Part shown: positions 18,431-26,383 of the stretch, in pieces
Numbering within the stretch: position 1 is the first letter of the stretch
Layout: every line of letters starts with the position of its first letter
Assembly (NCBI GenBank): GCA_030432255.1
Contig: JAUIHS010000014.1
Span: forward strand, 53,670 to 117,669
From: Phycisphaerae bacterium
GTDB lineage: Bacteria > Planctomycetota > Phycisphaerae > Phycisphaerales > UBA1924
Direction: 5' to 3'
DNA length: 64,000 bases
Notes under the pieces: model-generated
Seen by the model: only the letters and a program-made list of their open reading frames with translations
Database searches by the model: none
Told to the model about the DNA's origin: nothing
Translations under genes and position numbers: made by a program

Positions 18431-19264
18431 TCACGAATTCGCAAGGAGGTCGCTGAGGGCTCCGCCCGGATCGTCCGATCGCATCAGTGACTCGCCGATC
18501 AGCGCGATCCGGATGCCGACCCGCCGAAGCCGTGCAAGATCCTCGGAGCTCCGGATCCCCGACTCGGTGACGAGTATGGACGGATCGTCCACGAGATCGA
18601 CCAGACGCATCGAATGGGCGATGTCCGTCGTCATGGTCGAGAGGTCACGGTTGTTGATGCCCAGCAGGCAGTACGAACGTGCCGGGAAGCCGATGTGCGG
18701 CCGGACACGCAACAGGTTGTCCATGTCGTGCACTTCGACGAGCGCCGTGAGTTGCAACTGATGCGCCAGGATCAGCATGTCCACGATCTGCGATTCGCTC
18801 AGGCACTCCGCGATCAGCAGCACCGCATCCGCACCTGCCGCACGCGACTGCCAGATCTGCCATGGGTCGATGATGAAATCCTTGCGCAATACCGGGAGTG
18901 GCACGGCATCGCGGATCGCATGGATGTACGAGATGTCGCCACCGAAGTACTCGCGATCCGTCAGACACGAAATCGCCGCGGCCCCATTCTCGTGGTACTG
19001 TTTGGCGATGACCACCGGGTCGAAGTCATCCGAGTTGTACTCCGGACGAATCCATCCCGCTGACGGACTGCGTCGCTTGACCTCCGCGATCACTGCGGTG
19101 CGCATGCCCTTCGGGCGGCGCGTCACGGCGCCGAAGAAGTTCCGGGGACGTCCGAGTTCACCAATGCGATCCTGGAGAACCGACAGTTCCGTGGCAGCCT
19201 TCTCTCGCGCAACTTCCTCGCGCTTGTGCTCAACAATCTGCTCAAGAGTGATGGAATCCGCCAT
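18431..19264 (-). CDS. trpC: Indole-3-glycerol phosphate synthase
   Basis: TrpC closes the indole ring in tryptophan synthesis, converting carboxyphenylamino-deoxyribulose phosphate to indole-glycerol phosphate. I start it at MADSITLEQIVEHKREEV (ATG ending at 19264), the usual N-terminus. The 277 residues carry the TIM-barrel family motifs: VIAEVKRRSPSAG with the catalytic Lys, AISCLTDREYFGG, PVLRKDFIIDPWQI, LLIAECLSESQ, LVEVHD, LLGINNRDLSTM and VTESGIRSSEDL. Its length is normal for the family. The start codon shares the four bases CATG with the start of the divergent CPBP gene, so its promoter must lie within that gene. Confidence 0.95.
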   Translation of the reverse strand: MADSITLEQIVEHKREEVAREKAATELSVLQDRIGELGRPRNFFGAVTRRPKGMRTAVIAEVKRRSPSAGWIRPEYNSDDFDPVVIAKQYHENGAAAISCLTDREYFGGDISYIHAIRDAVPLPVLRKDFIIDPWQIWQSRAAGADAVLLIAECLSESQIVDMLILAHQLQLTALVEVHDMDNLLRVRPHIGFPARSYCLLGINNRDLSTMTTDIAHSMRLVDLVDDPSILVTESGIRSSEDLARLRRVGIRIALIGESLMRSDDPGGALSDLLANS

Positions 19265-20261
19265 GTCCGGGCCGCTGATGCTGGGGGTCCTGCTGCTCAC
19301 CGTCCTCGGGGCAACCTGCTTCGGTGGGCCGCCGCGGACACTCAGCGGCATGGTAGCAGAGATCCCACCCCCCAACGCCACCTCGGAGCAGCAGGAGTTA
19401 GCGACCGGGATTGTCCCGGAACCGGAAGTTGAGAGTTCACTGCTCGGATGGCTGCTGCTTGCGGCGGTCGCAGGAACGAGCCTTGTGATTCTTCGGCGGA
19501 CGGGATGGTGGCGCATCCAGTCACGGCGCACAGCGCACCTCGAAGCGCGCGATGAGTTCTGGCTGCTCCTCGTCATTGCCGGTCTGCTCATTTTCGTGGC
19601 GAATGGACTCGGCGCGAAGTCCGCGATCCAGATCCTGGCGGTCAAGCCGGAGCGCGATCCGATCGAGTTGCAGGCGCTCGTCCGACTTGGTGGCTTCGTT
19701 GGTGTATTGATCGGTGCGGGGATGCTGCCATTCGTGGCGCCCGGCGTGATCTCCAGGGTCACAGGAGACCGGCATCGGGCCGCGGTGCAGGTCGGTGTCA
19801 TCGCCTTCCTGCTGATCCTCCCGCTGGTGCTGGCGATCAATGCCGTCATGCGTCTTGTTGCGGACCTGCTGTCGCGCCTCGCGGGGGCGGTGCCCACGGA
19901 CCGGATCATGCATGAGACACTCGACCAGATGGTTGCCGACCCGTATGGCCCCTGGTGGTGGATGCTGGTTGCCCTGATCGTGATTGCCACCCCGATCTAC
20001 GAAGAGTTGGTATTCCGGGGCTTCATCCAGACGATTCTGCTGCGTCGTCTCCACCGTCCCGGCGTTGCGATCGTGGTCACCTCGGTCCTCTTTGCGCTCA
20101 TGCATTGGACAGCGGTCGACCCGCACGGTCTTGTCGGACTGTTTGCACTGTCACTCGCCCTCGGCGTCGTGATGGAGCGCAGCGGCAGCATCACGGGTCC
20201 AGTCGTGCTGCATGGACTCTTCAATGCCGGGAACATCGCGCTGGCTGTTCTGCCGGGGTGA
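19263..20261 (+). CDS. CPBP-family intramembrane metalloprotease
   Basis: CPBP (Rce1/Abi-type) proteins cleave peptides inside the membrane. The 332 residues counted from the ATG at 19263 start with a signal-like hydrophobic stretch and have about seven further membrane segments. All family motifs are present: E247-E248 and R252 in YEELVFRGF, H281 in FALMHW, and H317 with N321 in HGLFNAGN. The exact start is uncertain; ATG codons at 19251 and 19278 are alternatives, and none has a strong ribosome site. It is divergent from trpC with overlapping start codons and convergent with the zinc-ribbon gene. No bacteriocin or CAAX substrate is visible nearby. Confidence 0.85.
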   Translation: MSGPLMLGVLLLTVLGATCFGGPPRTLSGMVAEIPPPNATSEQQELATGIVPEPEVESSLLGWLLLAAVAGTSLVILRRTGWWRIQSRRTAHLEARDEFWLLLVIAGLLIFVANGLGAKSAIQILAVKPERDPIELQALVRLGGFVGVLIGAGMLPFVAPGVISRVTGDRHRAAVQVGVIAFLLILPLVLAINAVMRLVADLLSRLAGAVPTDRIMHETLDQMVADPYGPWWWMLVALIVIATPIYEELVFRGFIQTILLRRLHRPGVAIVVTSVLFALMHWTAVDPHGLVGLFALSLALGVVMERSGSITGPVVLHGLFNAGNIALAVLPG

Positions 20262-20293
20262 TGGAAGGATCGAGCCTCGCCTCGCCGTTGCAT

Positions 20294-21433
20294 TCAGCGC
20301 GGGTCGTCCTCGAGATCGTATGGCGCATCATGGCTTGGATTGATGATCGGCTGCTGCCGATCGCCGGGACGCGCGCGTTCCTGAGATGACTCACGAGAGG
20401 CCTCGTCAGAGTTGGCCCGGATCACGCGCTCGTAGAGTTCTTCGTCGATCGCGATGGGGGGGATGACGTCCTGCACCTGGACCCGCGCCTGCTCCGCCTC
20501 GCGCATGGCACGCTCGACCCGCCGACGCTCACGGGCTGCCGCCGTGTCCGAGTTCGAGACCGCCCACTGCACCATGCGAAGCAGTTCGAGGGCCTCGAAC
20601 TGCATGAAGACGTAGGCCCCCATCCAGATGATCAGGGGAATCCACACGAAGGCGAGCAGGAACGTACTCATCGGCAGGCCCAGCACCGCAGCCCCGATCG
20701 CGAGGAGGCAGATCGTTCCACAGACGCCAAGCAGCCAGCCAGCGCCTTCGAGGCGGTTGGCGAGACTCGTGTCCGAAGCCCAATGTGCGTACTGGGCCAT
20801 CAGCAGGCTGACCGGGACCAGGCCGGCGGCCCAGCACAGGTAGAAGGGCACCGCCGCGATGGCGATCCAGACATCTCCGAGCAGGGCGAAGGCGATCAGC
20901 AATGCATCTGCACCGAGCGAGCAGAACTGGCTGGCCACCGACGCGCGACGCAGCAACTTCCACTCAGCCTGGATGCCCGTTTTCTTCGTCAGTTTCGGCC
21001 GTGGCAGGGCGATGACGATCACGCCGCCGATCCACGCGAGACGTGTGCCCCACATCAGGAAACCGAGCCACGCCGGAACGCTGAGGAAAATCCCCGCAAG
21101 GAGCAGGATCCAGTAGCCGGCGCCACCGAGGGCCATCAGCATGAAGCCGAACTTCAGGCGGGCGAGGTAGCCGCGAGGCGCATCGCCCAGGTGGGACTCG
21201 GCATGCTTCGGCGCGCGGGTGATGACTTCGCCGCACTCCGGGCACTTGGCACCGAACTTCAATCCTCGAAGGTCGTAGCCGCACTTCCGGCACGGCATCG
21301 CCTCTGTGACGATGGGGGTGTCATCGAGTCTTGTCGTGAGATGTGGCGGAAGTTGGCTCACCCGGACACTCCTGTGGGCACAAGGGCTATCCGGAACTCC
21401 GATGCCACCGGTTCCCGGATCGGTGCCTGACAT
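20294..21433 (-). CDS. Zinc-ribbon membrane protein of the CGYDLRG type
   Basis: I start at the ATG ending at 21433, seven bases after the upstream stop and preceded by GAGTAGGG. Near residue 45 lies a zinc ribbon, CRKCGYDLRG then CPECGE, a hallmark seen repeatedly in planctomycete membrane proteins. Residues about 90-290 hold around six hydrophobic segments (for example FMLMALGGAGYWILLLAGIFL and LAFVWIPLIIWMGAYVFM). The last 80 residues are charged and coiled-coil-like (RRRVERAMREAEQARVQVQD), ending acidic. It appears to be the last gene of a purQ operon. No known enzymatic function. Confidence 0.75.
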   Translation of the reverse strand: MSGTDPGTGGIGVPDSPCAHRSVRVSQLPPHLTTRLDDTPIVTEAMPCRKCGYDLRGLKFGAKCPECGEVITRAPKHAESHLGDAPRGYLARLKFGFMLMALGGAGYWILLLAGIFLSVPAWLGFLMWGTRLAWIGGVIVIALPRPKLTKKTGIQAEWKLLRRASVASQFCSLGADALLIAFALLGDVWIAIAAVPFYLCWAAGLVPVSLLMAQYAHWASDTSLANRLEGAGWLLGVCGTICLLAIGAAVLGLPMSTFLLAFVWIPLIIWMGAYVFMQFEALELLRMVQWAVSNSDTAAARERRRVERAMREAEQARVQVQDVIPPIAIDEELYERVIRANSDEASRESSQERARPGDRQQPIINPSHDAPYDLEDDPR

Positions 21434-21440
21434 CCCTACT

Positions 21441-22262
21441 CTAGCGTGTCGCCGGACGGTTCCCAAGGCTCCGCCGGGCGGCTCGCGTGAACCAGGCGGC
21501 CGACCAGAGGCAGAGACTGACCAGGCCCGCGAGCAGGATGACCCCCGCCAACGGGTGGGATGACGCCTTAAAGATGACTCCGCCGATCAACAGCACGACG
21601 ATGCCCGCGAGGAGCGGCCATGACCAGCGGGATGCATCGTGGCTCCCGGTCAGCCGGTCCAGCCGCCACCTGTGCATCAGCGCTCCGGCGAGCGCGGTGC
21701 CGATACTGAGGCCGGCGACAAGGCGCAGAAAGACAGACCCATCGATCAATCTCTCACCGAAACTCAGGTCCGCGGCGGGGTTGTCGTACTCCGTCCACAC
21801 CACGCGTATCGTGAGCCAGAGGATCGTGATGAGGGCGAGGAGCATTGCAACACGACACAGCACAACCAGCGACGCGTGCGTGCCGAGGGCACGTCGAAGG
21901 TGCGCATCGGTGGACGTGGTCCGCCAGATGCCCTTTGCCATGACGATGAGTGAACCCATCCACAGGGCGGCGAGCGCGAGATAGGCGAACGCGCGCCAGG
22001 GCGCGGTGGGGTCGAAAGGGCGCCAGAGAATCGTAGGGAGGATGAGAAGCGCGATGAGGAAGAGCGATGCCGCGATGATCCAACTTCCCGACGCGACCCG
22101 TGCACGGAGCCACGGCGCTTCGGCGGCAAGCAGGCCGTCGGCGATGCGCCTGAGGTGCGGATTGAGGACCTCGCCGCAGGTGGGACAGAAGTTGGGTGGG
22201 TCCGCCGCACTGATTTCGTTGCGGCATGTCGGACACGTCCGTGTGTCCGTCTCTGTGTTCAC
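21441..22262 (-). CDS. Small zinc-ribbon membrane protein coupled to purQ
   Basis: Translation starts with GTG, overlapping the purQ stop as GTGA, so it is probably coupled to purQ. The 273 residues begin with a double-CxxC zinc ribbon (CPTCRNEI and FCPTCGEVLNPH). About six hydrophobic segments follow, including SWIIAASLFLIALLILPTIL, AFAYLALAALWMGSLIVMA and LLAGIVVLLIGGVIF. It has the same architecture as the next gene, though it is shorter and not obviously a recent duplicate. The function is not recognisable. Position suggests co-expression with purine synthesis rather than a role in it. Confidence 0.75.
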   Translation of the reverse strand: MNTETDTRTCPTCRNEISAADPPNFCPTCGEVLNPHLRRIADGLLAAEAPWLRARVASGSWIIAASLFLIALLILPTILWRPFDPTAPWRAFAYLALAALWMGSLIVMAKGIWRTTSTDAHLRRALGTHASLVVLCRVAMLLALITILWLTIRVVWTEYDNPAADLSFGERLIDGSVFLRLVAGLSIGTALAGALMHRWRLDRLTGSHDASRWSWPLLAGIVVLLIGGVIFKASSHPLAGVILLAGLVSLCLWSAAWFTRAARRSLGNRPATR

Positions 22263-23047
22263 GACTCAACCGCGACCTGTCCGGCGGCCTTGACGGCAGC
22301 GACGAACATGCGAAGTCCGGGCGTCGGCTCGGTGAGACGTTGATCGCCGTTGTGGCGCAGGCGGGTCCAGAGCGGGTGCCGGTTCCACTCGAGGAAACGC
22401 TCGGGATGCGGCATGAGTCCGAAGATGTGCCCGTCGGGGTTGCAGATGCCGGCGATGGCGCGGCGTGAGCCATTGACGTTGTCGCGGTAGGTCATGGCAA
22501 TGCAGCCCGCGGCCTCGATCCGATCGAGGACTTCGTCGCTGGCAACGAAGCGACCCTCGCCATGGGCAATGGGGAGATCGAAGGTGGATCCGGCCAGGGG
22601 GCGGGTCCAGATGCAGCGGGTGTTCGCCGGCACGTCCATGGCAAGCCAGCGATCAATGAACCGTCCTGAGTCATTGTGCGCGAGTGCGACGGCGGGCTTC
22701 GCCGGTTGGTCGGGGTAGCCGTCGAGTCCGGGGAGAAGTCCGGCCTGGACGAGGACCTGGAAGCCGTTGCAGACGCCGATCATGGGGGTGCCGGTGGCGG
22801 CGGCGGCTCGCAGGGCGGAATAGAGACGCTCACGAACTCGGACGCCGAAGACGCGGCCGGCGGCGATGTCGTCACCGTAGGAGAAACCGCCCGGGAATCC
22901 GAGGAGGTCGGCGTCTCCGATCAGGTCCGGGTCTGCGAGCACTCGATCGAGGTGGACGAGCGATGTCTTCGCCCCGGCGAGTTGGAAGGCGCGGACGAGT
23001 TCGGCGTCGCAGTTGGTTCCGGCGGTCCGGATGATGAGGGCGTGCAT
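22259..23047 (-). CDS. purQ: Phosphoribosylformylglycinamidine synthase, glutaminase subunit
   Basis: PurQ releases ammonia from glutamine for the FGAM synthase PurL in purine synthesis. I start at MHALIIRTAGTNCD, the family N-terminus, giving 262 residues. The class I glutaminase triad is visible: nucleophile C93 in GVCNGFQ, and the His/Glu pair in LMPHPERF near the C-terminus. FPGGFSYGDDIAAGR is the PurQ signature. The product is somewhat longer than the short PurQ of Gram-positive bacteria. purS and purL are not in the window. trpB is divergent 106 bases away; two zinc-ribbon membrane genes follow. Confidence 0.94.
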   Translation of the reverse strand: MHALIIRTAGTNCDAELVRAFQLAGAKTSLVHLDRVLADPDLIGDADLLGFPGGFSYGDDIAAGRVFGVRVRERLYSALRAAAATGTPMIGVCNGFQVLVQAGLLPGLDGYPDQPAKPAVALAHNDSGRFIDRWLAMDVPANTRCIWTRPLAGSTFDLPIAHGEGRFVASDEVLDRIEAAGCIAMTYRDNVNGSRRAIAGICNPDGHIFGLMPHPERFLEWNRHPLWTRLRHNGDQRLTEPTPGLRMFVAAVKAAGQVAVES

Positions 23048-23153
23048 GCATGTCATTCTAGGGCGGTCGGCGAGGAGCGGGGCACGGGAGCCTGCCGTTG
23101 CCGGGATCCTCACGCGTTGCACCGCGCTCCGGCGCAGTGCGTAGACTGGGGCT

Positions 23154-24398
23154 ATGTCTACTGCTGCATCCTCATCGGGTTCACCGCTGTCCGCCGCACC
23201 GTCCGCCTCGGGGTATTTCGGGGACTACGGCGGCGTGTATGTTCCTGAAACGCTGATGGCGGCGCTGGAGCAACTGGCTGAGGCGTACGACGAGGCGATG
23301 AGTGACCCGGAGTTTCGGGCCGAATTGAATGAACTGCTGGAGCGGTTCGTGGGACGGCCGACGCAGTTCTATGAAGCGAAGCGGTTGACGGCACTGGCCG
23401 CGGAACGGTCGGAGCGGGGCACGGCGGCACGGATCTGGTTGAAGCGTGAGGACCTTGCACATACAGGTGCGCACAAGATCAACAACACGCTCGGGCAGGC
23501 GCTGCTCACAAAGCGAATGGGCAAGCCCCGGATCATCGCGGAGACGGGCGCCGGTCAGCATGGTGTGGCGACAGCGACGGCCGCGGCTCACCTGGGGCTG
23601 GACTGCGTGGTGTACATGGGGGCTGAGGATGTGCGTCGACAGCATCTGAATGTCGTGCGGATGGAACTGCTGGGTGCGTCGGTGCATGCGGTTGAGTCGG
23701 GCTCAAGGACGCTGAAGGATGCGACGAACGAAGCCATGCGCGACTGGATGGCGACGGTCGAGGAGACGCATTACTGCCTGGGGTCTGTGGTCGGGCCGCA
23801 TCCCTTCCCGAGAATCGTGCGCGACTTCCAGAAGGTGATCGGCGAGGAGACGAGCGCGCAGTGCATCGAGGCTCTGGGGCGCCATCCGGATTGCGTGGTG
23901 GCGTGCGTGGGTGGCGGGTCCAACGCGGCGGGGATCTTCTACCGGTTCATTGATGATGCATCAGTGGCGCTGGTGGGAGTTGAAGCCGGGGGGAGCGGAC
24001 TGGGCGCCGGTCAGCATGCGGCTCCGCTGGCGTACGGATCACCGGGGGTGCTGCATGGTTCGCTGTCTTATGTCCTGCAGGACGACTCGGGTCAGACTGC
24101 GGCGGTCCACAGTTGTTCGGCGGGCCTGGACTACCCGGGAGTGGGTCCGGAGCATGCGTACTGGAAGGATGCGGGGCGTGTGGAGTACACCTCGGTGACG
24201 GATCAGGAGGCGTTGGGCGCGTTTCAGGACCTGGCGCGGGCGGAGGGGATCATTCCGGCGCTGGAGTCGTCACATGCCGTTGCGGAGGCGATCAGGCGGG
24301 CGGGGCGGATGGACGGGGACGAGGTGCTGGTCGTGAATCTGTCGGGGCGGGGGGATAAGGACGTCGATGAAGCGGCGAGGTTGCTGGGTCATGCTTGA
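23154..24398 (+). CDS. trpB: Tryptophan synthase beta subunit
   Basis: TrpB condenses indole with serine to tryptophan using PLP. The 414 residues show the PLP-lysine K108 in HTGAHKINN, the phosphate-binding [10 protein letters not shown] loop, the [17 protein letters not shown] segment that contains the catalytic Glu, and the C-terminal [10 protein letters not shown]. The first 20 residues (Ser/Ala-rich) are an extension before the usual [16 protein letters not shown] start. trpA is not adjacent, and trpC lies about 4 kb away on the other strand, so the trp genes are scattered. Confidence 0.97.
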   Translation: MSTAASSSGSPLSAAPSASGYFGDYGGVYVPETLMAALEQLAEAYDEAMSDPEFRAELNELLERFVGRPTQFYEAKRLTALAAERSERGTAARIWLKREDLAHTGAHKINNTLGQALLTKRMGKPRIIAETGAGQHGVATATAAAHLGLDCVVYMGAEDVRRQHLNVVRMELLGASVHAVESGSRTLKDATNEAMRDWMATVEETHYCLGSVVGPHPFPRIVRDFQKVIGEETSAQCIEALGRHPDCVVACVGGGSNAAGIFYRFIDDASVALVGVEAGGSGLGAGQHAAPLAYGSPGVLHGSLSYVLQDDSGQTAAVHSCSAGLDYPGVGPEHAYWKDAGRVEYTSVTDQEALGAFQDLARAEGIIPALESSHAVAEAIRRAGRMDGDEVLVVNLSGRGDKDVDEAARLLGHA

Positions 24399-24785
24399 GG
24401 GCGAGGGCGTTGACGCACTCAGGGCCCCCGTTGGCTTTGCTATCCAGATCAAGATGGCCGGATTTTGAGAGCTTTATTGATACCAAACACGCTGTGTCTG
24501 TAAGTAAAATTGGTATTTGTTGCGGTGGAATTATCAGAGTCGCAGGGGTGATTCTGCTGGAGTCCCGGCAGGACCGTCACGATTGGTGGATTGGGATGTC
24601 TCTTTGGTTTCAGGGTCGATTCCCCAGTGGACCCGGCGTGGATGCTGGGTCAGGATGTGAGTAGACTGGTCGCTTGTCGGGTTCGATCCCGGCTGTGACT
24701 GGTGGTGAACGAAGTCCAAGCGGTCCTTGTGGTGGGGACCGGGCTTCCCAGTGATTGGTCACAAAGAAGAGATGACTGCCGCGTG
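24399..24785. other. Intergenic region with an AT-rich island
   Basis: No gene is visible in these 387 bases. From about 24460 to 24545 the sequence is clearly richer in A and T than its surroundings and holds a perfect inverted repeat, ATACCAA (24480-24486) and TTGGTAT (24511-24517). Inside it is the smaller pair ACAC/GTGT. This may be the 5' leader or promoter region of the 3D-domain gene. A GGGTTCGATCCC stretch near 24680 resembles a tRNA T-arm but does not fold as one. Confidence 0.4.
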
Positions 24786-25523
24786 ATGAACGCTTCAACG
24801 TTTCAGCCTGTGCGCGAACGTCGCCGTGTACCCCGTTGGGTCGCGGAGGGTGTGGTGTTCGCGGCGTGTGCCTTCGTGGTTGGTGTCTCGGCGTATTCGA
24901 TGAAGCGTGCTCATGGAGCCGCTGAACTCGCCGAGGTGTCGCCGGTGGGTGTTCCGTCGGAGGTCGTCCTGGAGGCGGGCCTCGATGCGGAGATGTCTAC
25001 CGAGTTGCCGGGAGCGGCCGAATCGGATTCGGTGGTCGAGCGACTGCTGAGCGAACCGTCGATCATTGAGGTTTCGGACCACGGCGACGTACCGCTGGCG
25101 TCCGAGGCTGAGGGTGACGCGGCGGCGACGGTTGCCACGGTGGTGGCGCCGGTATCCGAGTACGGCCCGGATGTTCGCTGGTTCGATGGCCGCCCGGTTC
25201 GTCCGGTGAAGGTCATCTGGATGACGGTGACGGCGTACTCACCTGATCACCGGTCATGCGGTGACTGGGCGGACGGCGTGACGGCGAGCGGCAAGACGGT
25301 GTATGCGAACGCCGGTGAACTCGTGGCTGCTGACACACGGCTGCTGCCTTTCGGCTCGTTGCTGACGGTCCCGGGGTACGCCGACGACCAGATCGTGCCT
25401 GTGCTGGATCGCGGCGGGGCGATCAAGGGTGAGCGTCTTGACGTGCTGTACCCGACGCACCGGATCGCGCGGCGCTGGGGTGTCCAGAAGCTGCCGGTGA
25501 CGGTGTGGGAGTATGTTGATTAG
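24786..25523 (+). CDS. 3D-domain cell-wall protein with N-terminal membrane anchor
   Basis: The 245 residues counted from ATG 24786 begin with a basic segment and one hydrophobic anchor (VVFAACAFVVGVSAYSM). A Val/Glu/Ala-rich linker of about 100 residues follows. The C-terminal 90 residues are a 3D (Asp-Asp-Asp) domain as in MltA and YabE-like lytic enzymes: VTAYSPDHRSCGDWADGVTA, GELVAADTRLLPFGSLLTVPGY, VPVLDRGGAIKGERLDVL and a closing WGVQKLPVTVWEY. These domains form a double-psi barrel that acts on peptidoglycan. The protein lacks G5 or LysM modules, so the wall-binding part is only the linker. An internal GTG or upstream GTG start is possible. Confidence 0.8.
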   Translation: MNASTFQPVRERRRVPRWVAEGVVFAACAFVVGVSAYSMKRAHGAAELAEVSPVGVPSEVVLEAGLDAEMSTELPGAAESDSVVERLLSEPSIIEVSDHGDVPLASEAEGDAAATVATVVAPVSEYGPDVRWFDGRPVRPVKVIWMTVTAYSPDHRSCGDWADGVTASGKTVYANAGELVAADTRLLPFGSLLTVPGYADDQIVPVLDRGGAIKGERLDVLYPTHRIARRWGVQKLPVTVWEYVD

Positions 25524-26276
25524 GGAGTAGGGGGCAGGGGTCAGGAGTTGGGGGTTCGGGGGCAGAGGCATAGTTCGGAGCTTGATGGTTGGAGCTTGGC
25601 GCAAGCGAGTTCGGTCGGGTTGTGTTTGGGCTATAGAATCTTCAGCCACCAGCCACCAGCCACCAGCCACCAGCCACCAGCCCTCATACAAAATCATTCT
25701 CATTTCGTTGCCCCCTTCGAACTGCGTTTCCGCATGTGAGTGTGAGCCCGGTTGAAGCGGACTTTGGAACACTTCAAACGGCAGACAAACGACAACGGCA
25801 CTCACAGCTGACGCTCATTGATCTTCGAACTCTTCCACTTCTTCTTGATGACACGTCAGCGGCCGCTCGGCGGGCTCGGATGATTGGCTTCCAAATGGCG
25901 ATGACATACATGACTGCTTCCCCCTCTCGGAGGTGCCGCTCTGCCGGCGACGCCTCCACGCCTACTCCCGTCCGCTGAGCGGACGCTTCCATACTCGGGA
26001 ATCGGGAGTCGGGACATGGGACTCTTCCCAGCCCGGCTCCGGTGAACCGGACAACTCTCTCCTGCTCTCTTCTTCCTCTTCTTCAGATCGCAACATCCTT
26101 CCTTCGACACACTCTCTCGCTTGCTCCTTCCTCCTCTTCCTTCCTCTTCCACTTCTACGTTCTTCGGTTCCTGCTGAGATCCAACGGCCCTCTACACACT
26201 CTTCAACGGTCACCTACGGGACTACAACGGCCGGCCGGGTATCAGCGACTTGGGGACTGGGGGAGACAGATGACGA
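25524..26276. other. Gene-poor region of about 750 bases
   Basis: No reading frame here looks like a protein. The region holds purine-rich G runs just after the 3D-domain stop, a tandem heptamer array (25643-25677), and a strongly pyrimidine-biased tract at about 26055-26172 (repeated TCTTCC and CTCTC). It ends at an intrinsic terminator. It could be a long 3' untranslated region or an unrecognised non-coding RNA. It does not match tmRNA, RNase P, SRP or 6S RNA signatures that I can recognise. Confidence 0.45.
25643..25684. repeat. Tandem heptamer repeat CAGCCAC
   Basis: Five perfect consecutive copies of CAGCCAC occupy 25643-25677, and a sixth, imperfect copy (CAGCCCT) runs to 25684. The array lies about 120 bases after the 3D-domain stop in non-coding DNA. 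Such short arrays vary by slippage. Confidence 0.9.
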
Positions 26277-26313
26277 ACCACGGCCCTTCGCAGGGGGGCC
26301 GTGGTTTGTTTTT
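26277..26313 (+). terminator. Strong intrinsic terminator
   Basis: ACCACGGCCC (26277-26286) pairs perfectly with GGGCCGTGGT (26296-26305) around a nine-base loop, and TTGTTTTT follows directly. It is the most canonical Rho-independent terminator in the window, reading plus strand. No annotated gene ends within 750 bases upstream, so it terminates either a long 3' untranslated region of the 3D-domain gene or an unrecognised transcript. It also insulates the redox operon starting at 26384. Confidence 0.85.
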
Positions 26314-26383
26314 GGGATCGCCGAGGGAGTGGGTCGCGAGGAGCGAGGAGCGGGGAGCAGGGGGGGCCGTTACACTTCGCGGC

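Noticed and set aside
24670..24710. GGGTTCGATCCC resembles a tRNA T-arm
   Set aside because: The five-pair T stem with a seven-base loop does not close, and no acceptor, D or anticodon arm can be built around it.
25643..25684. CRISPR array
   Set aside because: The units are seven bases long and directly adjacent, with no spacers; no cas genes are present.
26042..26383. N-terminal extension of the FeS-NrfD reading frame
   Set aside because: It would encode Ser/Leu/Arg-rich low-complexity sequence and run through the terminator at 26277-26313. The family N-terminus begins at 26384.
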